Shown here: positions 10,278 to 16,737 of the stretch, piece after piece
Layout: each line of letters begins with the position of its first letter
Position numbering within the stretch: position 1 is the first letter of the stretch
Source of the DNA: Lachancea mirantina
Lineage: Eukaryota > Ascomycota > Saccharomycetes > Saccharomycetales > Saccharomycetaceae
Reading direction: 5' to 3'
Assembly: GCA_900074745.1 (NCBI GenBank)
Contig: LT598463.1
Location: 904,996 to 968,995, forward strand
Length of the DNA stretch: 64,000 bases
Translations under genes and position numbers: made by a program
The notes under the pieces: generated by a model
Told to the model about the DNA's origin: nothing
Databases searched by the model: none
What the model saw: the letters and a program-made list of their open reading frames with translations, nothing else

Positions 10278-10981
10278 ATTATTAGATCTCAGTTGTTCAA
10301 ACTCTTTGACATCTAACGACAGATATTATACTCTGGTATGAGTGTCAAGTTAGAAACTGGCAGCTATGTCACACTTTCGATACGTAATTTTTTAGTTACG
10401 TCACTTTCGGTACGAGCAGTAGAGGATCCAAATTTTCGAACTGTGTTTTTGAGTTGCATCATATTTGACTATACTGTGCTATGAGGTTTATCAGCCCGTA
10501 GCTAAGAATTTGGACAGAGTTCAGCTATTGCGCCACTAATAGCAAATGACATTTTCAAGAGCTTGCAATCAAGAACGATCAATACACCGAAATTCATATC
10601 TTCGGAAAGAAAGGTCTCAAATAATCAATCCCTCGGCGTCTCTTTCACGAAGAACTTGATGGACCTTATGTATATCATATTGCGATGTTTTTTTTGATAA
10701 GTTAAAAAGCTATTTGCACATGAAAGATTAGACAACTCAGCGTTTCTACTAATCAAATTCTAGTGAGAACGTAAAAAACCAGCAAAATCAACCGACTTAA
10801 ACGGATGATATTGAGCCTGCCTTGCATTGATGACAAAATTCTGAAAATGAAGAGATGGCAGCAGTAAAATTAAAACTGATGTTTAAATCAGTGGTCCTTG
10901 AAAAAACTGTTGAGCTTAAGCATTGAGAGGTGTCAGGAACGTCCCGCGTTCTGAGCTCACACGCTAATAGATTAACCCGAT
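10278..10981. other. Intergenic between convergent UIP4 and pheromone gene
   Basis: About 700 AT-rich bases between two 3' ends. The only structure noted is a pair of similar short segments (cactttcgatacg and cactttcggtacg, around 10371-10412) flanking a small inverted repeat (acgtaa/ttacgt). No gene seen. Confidence 0.5.
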
Positions 10982-11563
10982 TTAGTGAAGGGCCTCTCCA
11001 GCACGAAGTGATAGCCATCTCCAAGGCGCTGCGTCTGCTTCTCTCTTGTGAAGGGCTTCACCAGCACGAAGTGATAACCATCTCCAAGGTGCTGCCTCGG
11101 CTTCGGCATTGGCGTTCCTCTTGTGCAGAGCTTCTCCAGCACGAAGTGACAACCAACTCCAAGGCGCTGCCTCGGCTTCCCTTTTGTGCAGAGCCTCGCC
11201 AGCGCGAAGAGACAGCCATTGCCATGGATCAGCCTCTGCATCCGCTTCCCTCTTATGAAGAGCTTCGCCTGCACGCAGAGAGAGCCATCTCCAAGGTTGA
11301 GCGGATCTCTTCTTGAGTGACTCAGTAGAAGCTTGGCTAAGGATAGTCGAGTTCAGGAAAAGGAACCCACTGTGTGTACCATTAGACACAGGAACCAATG
11401 TGGCGTCTTTGCTGTCAGAAAGATCCAAAAAACCGATAATACTTTCCGCTGGAATATTGACAGAGCCGTCATTTGCAGAGTCGGCAACTGGCGCTGCTGA
11501 TGCTGTGACGATAAAAGTAGTCAAAAAAGACAAAAAGGCGGTCCAGAATACAGTAAGTTTCAT
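10982..11563 (-). CDS. Alpha mating-pheromone precursor, five pheromone copies
   Basis: Secreted alpha-pheromone prepropeptide, 193 residues, equivalent to MF(ALPHA)1/2. From the ATG at 11561-11563 it has a hydrophobic signal peptide (MKLTVFWTAFLSFLTTF), a pro-region with two N-glycosylation sequons (N-G-T, N-S-T), then five 13-residue repeats separated by Lys-Arg Kex2 sites. The mature peptides are WRWLSLRAGEALH (three copies), WQWLSLRAGEALH and WSWLSLRAGEALH. Every spacer after Lys-Arg splits into X-Ala or X-Pro dipeptides (SA-QP; EA-DA-EA-DP; EA-EA-AP; NA-NA-EA-EA-AP; EA-DA-AP), the specificity of the dipeptidyl peptidase Ste13. The last copy ends directly at the stop. The peptide diverges strongly from the S. 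cerevisiae form. Its place matches both YGL089C and YPL187W, so it is the unduplicated ancestor of the two S. cerevisiae genes. Confidence 0.95.
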   Translation of the reverse strand: MKLTVFWTAFLSFLTTFIVTASAAPVADSANDGSVNIPAESIIGFLDLSDSKDATLVPVSNGTHSGFLFLNSTILSQASTESLKKRSAQPWRWLSLRAGEALHKREADAEADPWQWLSLRAGEALHKREAEAAPWSWLSLRAGEALHKRNANAEAEAAPWRWLSLRAGEALHKREADAAPWRWLSLRAGEALH

Positions 11564-11671
11564 TGCTTCTAAAAAACACTTGAGATCGAATTGAGATTGA
11601 TAATGTTGGTGTGACAATAAGTAAAACTTTGAGTAAAAGCTTACTGATTTTCCAAATCAGAATTGTACTTC

Positions 11672-11678
11672 TTTTATA
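11672..11678 (-). promoter_or_regulatory. TATA box of the alpha-pheromone gene
   Basis: TATAAAA on the minus strand, about 109 bases upstream of the precursor ATG, a usual distance for a yeast TATA box. Confidence 0.6.
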
Positions 11679-11816
11679 TCCTCGCCTCCCTGAGATGCCA
11701 ACTGCTCGTATCGTTCGAATGAAACCTCACTGGTCTAACTGGTCTCTAACAAACTGGAAACCCCACAGAAGCTCTCCGCTCCATCAAGTTTTTTTGTCTG
11801 CTTCCATGTTCACTGA

Positions 11817-11844
11817 GCCGTCCATTCGGCACCCTATTAGGAAA
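11817..11844 (-). promoter_or_regulatory. Mcm1/alpha1 (QP'-like) alpha-specific element
   Basis: On the minus strand TTTCCTAATAGGG is followed, at the spacing of the S. cerevisiae alpha-specific QP' element, by an AATG-containing Q-like segment. CCCTATTAGG (11832-11841) fits the Mcm1 core CC-Y-WWW-NN-GG. It lies about 255 bases upstream of the pheromone ATG. By analogy it would bind Mcm1 with alpha1 and restrict expression to alpha cells. The Q half is degenerate, so the alpha1 contact is less certain than the Mcm1 site. Confidence 0.6.
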
Positions 11845-12417
11845 CATGATCTCTAAAAGACAAGACAAAAAGTTAAGGAATCGCATGGGCTCCAAAACCC
11901 TCTGACTGTCGTACGGTCACCTCTTCGTTGGTTCTGGGATACTCTGCCCCGGCGCAATTTACAAATTGGGTATTGTTATGATGGTAGTTTGGTAATAATG
12001 AGTCCGAGCGCCGCATAAAATCCTGACCTGCACCCACAAAATCTTCAAAGCTTAATGGAATCTTTCAGGGTTTCCATGCACCCCATAAATTAAAGAGCTA
12101 GTTGTCTTATTTCGGTCTGCAGGTCTTAACACCGCCTTGCGGATCTTTTATCTTAACCACAGTAATTCGTGTGATCCTCAATCGAGCCACGCAAACATAT
12201 CATCAGCTATGGCCATCATCAATGAATCTGTTAGTGCAATGGTCAAGCAGGCTCTGACTAGGCATGGATATATCATCATTAAACGCCGTCTTTTTCCGTC
12301 GGACCAATCGGTCAGAACTCTCGATTTATTATTCTGACATGATGTCAAATTTCGAAAGTCAACCTTCTACCGATATCAAGAAAATATCGAAAACTCACAA
12401 AAGCTCAAGCAGCAAGA
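11845..12417. other. Intergenic: pheromone-gene/TGL1-like divergent promoter
   Basis: Upstream part of the 0.85-kb spacer between the pheromone gene (leftward) and the lipase gene (rightward). Beyond the TATA box and QP' element listed separately, I see only short open frames without recognisable products. Confidence 0.5.
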
Positions 12418-13851
12418 ATGAAGGATAGGTTAGACAGCCTGGTGTTATTCCTGCTGAGTTTGTTCCTTCGTTTAGTACTATGGGTTTTTTCAAGTGTCGT
12501 TTTCCCGTTATTCTACGCCGTTCCATTCATCGAGAAGTTCAATATTGCCGGAGCATCGAATTATCCAAATAAATTAGTTGAAGAAGTCGTTAATGCGGCA
12601 GACGTGACAGATATTTGCCATGCGCATGGATACGAAGTGCAGGAGCATGTTGTAAAGACTCAGGATAATTATCTGCTCACTATCCATCGTATCTTAAATC
12701 CGGAATTCAGATCGTCCACAATCGATAAAGAAAAAGTGGTTTATTTCCACCATGGGCTCTTGACAAACAGCGAGTTATTTTTGTTAGGGGAAACGACTGG
12801 GAAATGTTTACCGTTTTTACTCGCAGATCGCGGTTACGACGTTTGGTTGGGCAATAACAGAGGAAACAAGTACAGCAGAAAACACATAAATCTGTCGTCG
12901 AAGGATGTGAAGTTTTGGGATTTTTCTTTAGACGAGTATGCCATTTTTGATATTCCAGACACTTTGAAATACATTCTGGACACTACTTTAGCTGGACAGC
13001 TGACTTACATCGGGTTCAGTCAGGGCTCTTCTCAGGCGCTGGCCGCATTTTCGATCAATCCACAACTGCGTCACAGAGTGAGACTATTCGTCGGCCTCTC
13101 ACCACCATTGATTCCTCGCTCTTTGAGCCATCCAGTGGCCAGATTTCTGGTTCGCTCCTCGGCAGAGCTTCTTTACTGCATTTTTGGCAGACGTGCGATC
13201 CTTCCCTTTGTGGTGATTTGTCAAAAGCTTTTGGGTCCCATAAACTACATGAGGGTCGTTGATCGGTCTCTGATTTATCTATTCAATTGGAAGAGTAAAA
13301 GAATTAATGAGACTCAGAAACAAGTCGGTTACACCCACATGTTTTCCCCATCAAGCGTCAAGAGTGTGGTGCATTGGTTCCAAATCATCAACAATAAGCG
13401 ATTCCAAATGTACCAGGAAGAAATTTCAAGGTTGTATGCGTCGTTGCCCTCCCTGCATGGGAAGTTACACCGGTGCGCGCCGTTCCCAGTCCAGGTCATC
13501 GAAAAAATGCCTATGATGCTGATGTATGGCACCGACGACATATTAATAGACATGGATTTAACCCAACAGAAATTGAAGGGGAATATGGGAGACGTTACTT
13601 TGCATCCTCTTGCTGGCTACGAACACATGGATCCGCTGTGGGCCGACGACGTTGTCGACCAAGTCTTTACACCCATCATAGAGAGGATCGAAGAATTGCA
13701 TGCATTTACCAATTCAACAGGTAAAAGTTCTCCAGATTCCAAGTCTCTCTCGGAAGCAGCTACAGTTTTCCCAGAGACGAATGCGACTTCCATGTACATG
13801 AGTTGCATGGGTAAGAACCTCGACGTTCCGACTTCAAAATTAAGTTTGTGA
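12418..13851 (+). CDS. Steryl ester hydrolase, TGL1/YEH family
   Basis: Acid-lipase-type alpha/beta hydrolase predicted to release sterol and fatty acid from steryl esters. The 477-residue protein has an N-terminal hydrophobic hairpin (about 8-40), a lid-domain motif D-N-Y-L-L-T-I-H-R, the oxyanion region H-H-G-L-L, G-Y-D-V-W-L-G-N-N-R-G-N-K-Y-S, and the nucleophile elbow G-F-S-Q-G with Ser201. The likely acid is Asp373 or Asp374 (Y-G-T-D-D), and the likely base is His403 (G-Y-E-H-M-D). S-V-K-S-V-V-H-W-F-Q-I and F-Q-M-Y-Q-E-E are closest to S. cerevisiae Tgl1, a lipid-droplet enzyme; Yeh1/Yeh2 are the alternatives. It is shorter than Tgl1 (548) because the C-terminal tail is reduced. S. cerevisiae has no gene of this kind beside its alpha-factor genes. 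Confidence 0.85.
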   Translation: MKDRLDSLVLFLLSLFLRLVLWVFSSVVFPLFYAVPFIEKFNIAGASNYPNKLVEEVVNAADVTDICHAHGYEVQEHVVKTQDNYLLTIHRILNPEFRSSTIDKEKVVYFHHGLLTNSELFLLGETTGKCLPFLLADRGYDVWLGNNRGNKYSRKHINLSSKDVKFWDFSLDEYAIFDIPDTLKYILDTTLAGQLTYIGFSQGSSQALAAFSINPQLRHRVRLFVGLSPPLIPRSLSHPVARFLVRSSAELLYCIFGRRAILPFVVICQKLLGPINYMRVVDRSLIYLFNWKSKRINETQKQVGYTHMFSPSSVKSVVHWFQIINNKRFQMYQEEISRLYASLPSLHGKLHRCAPFPVQVIEKMPMMLMYGTDDILIDMDLTQQKLKGNMGDVTLHPLAGYEHMDPLWADDVVDQVFTPIIERIEELHAFTNSTGKSSPDSKSLSEAATVFPETNATSMYMSCMGKNLDVPTSKLSL

Positions 13852-14239
13852 GACTTCAGACCTACAGAAGCACATCAATCTAACCGCTGACCAGGAATAT
13901 TAGAGATGGGATTTCACTACAATACGAATTCCCTAACGATAGGCCTTACATGTGCATACTTCAAAGTAGAGCTAAATTCGGGACTTTTTCAAGATATCAA
14001 GAGTTAAAGCTCCTGAAAAACAAATTGAATCTACCGATAGTGTGGCTAGCGAAATAATGAGCTAGAACCAAATATATGGAAAGCTGAGCGTTTTGAGCAT
14101 GAGCGTGTTGAAAGTTAAGGCCTTTATACCGGTTAGTCTGCCCTTTGTTGTTAATGAAACTGATGTGCGGGTAACGATGGTCAAGGTTTTCATATATAAA
14201 GAAGAATACTAGAATAACTACATGTCATATCTCATGAAT
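13852..14239. other. Intergenic: TGL1-like 3' region and snR10 promoter
   Basis: About 390 AT-rich bases between the lipase stop and the snoRNA. A TATA-like run (catatataaag, about 14191-14201) sits some 40-50 bases before the estimated snR10 5' end. No coding sequence recognised. Confidence 0.45.
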
Positions 14240-14484
14240 TGAATTAACGCAAAATTCACGGCCACGCGCAGCACATACAGCATTCCCTTGAGGTCGAACC
14301 CCGCCTGGGAGTTCTTGGCCCATGACAAGCGTGAATTGTGTTGCCTTCCTCGTGAAGATTTGACCTGGACCGAAGACGAAAGTTATTGATCTTGGGTGCA
14401 GCGGTCCATGTTGTTTGCTTGTCAAACTTAAGGGATTACCTTCGTGTGCCCGTATGGGGATTGCTGCAATGATCGATAACACAT
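14240..14484 (+). ncRNA. snR10: H/ACA box snoRNA snR10
   Basis: Recognised from structure, guide and position. A 5' domain is closed by AATTCACG/CGTGAATT. An H box AGACGA (14374-14379, A-N-A-N-N-A) follows. The 3' hairpin has a lower stem ATTGATC (14385-14391) with GATCGAT (14471-14477) and a nine-pair upper stem CAGCGGTCC (14399-14407) with GGATTGCTG (14458-14466). The ACA box is at 14479-14481, three bases before the presumed 3' end. The pocket strands TGGGTG (14393-14398) and CAAT (14467-14470) pair with CACCCA and AUUG on either side of the pseudouridylated U in the 25S A-loop, the known snR10 target. In S. cerevisiae snR10 lies in the same place, between an alpha-factor gene and MMS2. 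The 5' end is an estimate from the usual 245-nt length. Confidence 0.85.
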
Positions 14485-14554
14485 TTTATGTCATTTCAAA
14501 ATCTTAATTGATTTCGTAAATTTGTAAGCGGAGACGACGATCTGTACACGACGC

Positions 14555-15832
14555 TTAACTTTTATGTTTACGCGAAAAGCAGAAACTGGAATTGAAACCC
14601 AGAAGCTCGTTCAGCCCTCTTGTCCAATCGTTTTCAGTTCTCGCGACGCAGTAGATTCCGGCATTACGAATACTTTTGTCTTGGCGCTTGAGTGCTTCCT
14701 TGTTCCCCATGCTGGGTAACTGAGACCCGTTGACGTAAATGGTCCCCACTTCGTTGACAACATGAATCTCGTCGCCGACGTTTAAGTCCTCTTGTGGAAC
14801 TCCGTCAATGGAAAGTCGAACAACTTTAGTTTCCGGGAATTGCGTGCTTTTCGCGCCAATCTTGATTTTAATATGCGAAGAATGCGGAAGAATTAGTGGT
14901 CGGAATGACAGCGACCTGGGGCAAATCGGAGTGAGTAAAATCGACGGAACTAGCGGTGAAACTATACTTCCTCCTGCGGAAAGCGAATACGCTGTTGACC
15001 CCGTAGGGGTAGCGAGCGTAACACCGTCGGCGGTCGTCCTTGTAAGAAATTCACCATCAATAAATATGTCCAGGTTGGTCAAGTGAGGCGAGTTTCCCCT
15101 GTGCAAAAAGATATCGTTCATCGCATGATGCGCTATGGTCGAGGGTAAAGTCATCGCAGAAGTCTTTTCACCCACTGTTGCAGTATTTGCTTTTTTTACG
15201 TAGCACTCGAGCCGTGTCCTGTGCAAGCATTTGGCGCGCCCATTCAACACTTTTTCGAACACCTGCTTGTGATCTTGGAAATCAAAGGGTAGTAAAAACC
15301 CGAGAGTTCCCAAAGAGAAAGCCAGAACCGGCGGAACTTGGCCATTTTTAAACATCGACACCGCATGCAAAATCGTTCCGTCACCGCCCAACGTCACAAG
15401 TAGATCCGTCTTTTCGACAATATCGCTGGTTTCACCAGTGAACAGGACATGAGGCTCTCCGGGGTTGGATTTGGGCATTGACTGGAAATCCTGGGCGATC
15501 TCTTCGGCAACGTCGTGCTGAACTATCACATTAATTTCCGGGTATGAATCGTGCAAGTGCGTAATGAACTTGACCATGGCTTCCCGAGTGATCGTGGTCC
15601 AAGGTTTCTTAGTAACAAAAACGTTCTGCAGTGGCCGATGCCAAATAAGCGACTGTAACTTCGAATTAGCCGTGGATATATAATCTGGTGACGAAACTGC
15701 CTTCAAATTTGTAACGGACTTAAACGTCACAAACTTCGAGCTGTCGCGAAGTTGAGCCCCCAAATTTGGCGCATCCGTTGAATACAGCCTTCTGAGAGGT
15801 CTTGGCAAACGAAGCAGCCGACACGCTCTCAT
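14555..15832 (-). CDS. POS5: Mitochondrial NADH kinase Pos5
   Basis: Phosphorylates NADH (and NAD+) in the mitochondrial matrix to supply NADPH for antioxidant defence and Fe-S/amino-acid metabolism. The 425-residue protein starts with an arginine-rich, acid-free presequence (MRACRLLRLPRPLRRLYS). It carries the NAD-kinase motif G-G-D-G-T at residues 149-153 (LVTLGGDGTILH), the N-D-I-F-L-H motif and the T-P-T-G-S-T-A-Y-S-L-S-A-G-G signature. Length is close to S. cerevisiae Pos5 (414). It is tail-adjacent to snR10 and upstream of MMS2 on the same strand; the place fits YPL188W. Confidence 0.95.
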   Translation of the reverse strand: MRACRLLRLPRPLRRLYSTDAPNLGAQLRDSSKFVTFKSVTNLKAVSSPDYISTANSKLQSLIWHRPLQNVFVTKKPWTTITREAMVKFITHLHDSYPEINVIVQHDVAEEIAQDFQSMPKSNPGEPHVLFTGETSDIVEKTDLLVTLGGDGTILHAVSMFKNGQVPPVLAFSLGTLGFLLPFDFQDHKQVFEKVLNGRAKCLHRTRLECYVKKANTATVGEKTSAMTLPSTIAHHAMNDIFLHRGNSPHLTNLDIFIDGEFLTRTTADGVTLATPTGSTAYSLSAGGSIVSPLVPSILLTPICPRSLSFRPLILPHSSHIKIKIGAKSTQFPETKVVRLSIDGVPQEDLNVGDEIHVVNEVGTIYVNGSQLPSMGNKEALKRQDKSIRNAGIYCVARTENDWTRGLNELLGFNSSFCFSRKHKS

Positions 15833-16018
15833 GCTTTACCTTGTTATATCTTGTTTTCTTAAGAACTACTACCACAGATACAGTATCGACTTTTTTCATA
15901 TGGAAAAAGGACCAAGCCAGTAGGCAATCCGAACAAAAACATTAATACACTGAACTGCTAACCCATGGGTATTTAAACAAATCTAAATTGTATTTATAAC
16001 TCTCTGTATTCGCACTGC

Positions 16019-16504
16019 TCAAAAATTTGACCCCTCCGCCGGTTGTGGTAGTTTTTTGTTCGAGGGATGGGCCATTTCTTTGCGCAGGTCTAGTAGCAGT
16101 GTTTCCATTGTATAGGATCTTTTCCAATTGCGAAGCGTTTGAAACTTCTCTGCATTTACTTTGCCCGATTCTTGGTCGACACAGGGCAAGTTGATCCGGG
16201 AAGTGAACTTTATAAGCGGCGGCTTATCAGGGTACTCTTGACCACACTCGATCGCGACAGAATAGATCCGGTTTTCATGGTTGCTGTGAGGAGGTCCCAA
16301 AATGGTACCATTCCAAAACGTCATTGTGATATCATCACTATCTGCGAGTCCGTAACTGCAGGACTCAGGCCCGTGGCCCTTTTCGCCCTTTTCAAGTTCT
16401 TCGAGTAACCTGAAACTTCTGGGACTATGAATAAGGATTGGTTAGAAAGCGCTCTTCTTGGTGACAGCCTTTGTAAGATTAGCATCTACTTACATTCTGG
16501 ACAT
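16019..16504 (-). CDS. MMS2: Mms2, ubiquitin-conjugating enzyme variant (two exons)
   Basis: Catalytically inactive E2 variant that pairs with Ubc13 to build Lys63-linked ubiquitin chains on PCNA in error-free post-replication repair. The coding sequence joins exon 1 (16494-16504, only 11 bases) to exon 2 (16019-16424), giving 138 residues; S. cerevisiae Mms2 has 137. Splicing yields M-S-R-I-P-R-S-F-R-L-L-E-E-L, matching the S. cerevisiae start MSKVPRNFRLLEEL, whose intron is in the same place. The fold shows W-N-G-T-I-L-G-P-P and N-L-P-C-V-D, with no active-site cysteine in the usual position, as expected for this family. An unspliced reading from an internal Met would lose the N-terminal helix. 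Place fits YGL087C; divergent from MAD1. Confidence 0.93.
16425..16493 (-). other. MMS2: MMS2 intron
   Basis: A 69-base intron with 5' splice site GTAAGT (16488-16493) and 3' splice site ending TTCATAG at 16425. The best branch sequence is TTCTAAC (16441-16447), not the usual TACTAAC, about 15 bases before the acceptor. The position is the same as in S. cerevisiae MMS2. Confidence 0.88.
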
Positions 16505-16737
16505 AGATGTGGATGTTTGTGTTGGTACTAGGCTTAAGAGGGTCTTTGATTTGTTCTCTCAACCTTGTCGGTTTAGAATGAAGGTGGTGATAATGGTGGT
16601 TAGCGAGAGAAAATGGAAAATTGAGATGAGCTAGTAACACACCAAGAACACGAACACATAGCGTAGAGTCGACAAGGTCCATTGAGCTCGACGATTGAGG
16701 GTTTTAAGCGTTGTTAATCGAAATTGGTGTAAACTAA

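Noticed and set aside
14225-14482. 85-codon minus-strand frame opposite snR10
   Set aside because: Explained by the structured snoRNA on the plus strand; the S. cerevisiae locus likewise has a doubtful open frame over snR10.
14560-14570. TTTTATGTTTA, an exact match to the S. cerevisiae ARS consensus
   Set aside because: An 11-base AT-rich match is expected several times in 64 kb, it lies at the POS5 3' end without clear flanking B elements, and origin consensus differs among pre-duplication yeasts.
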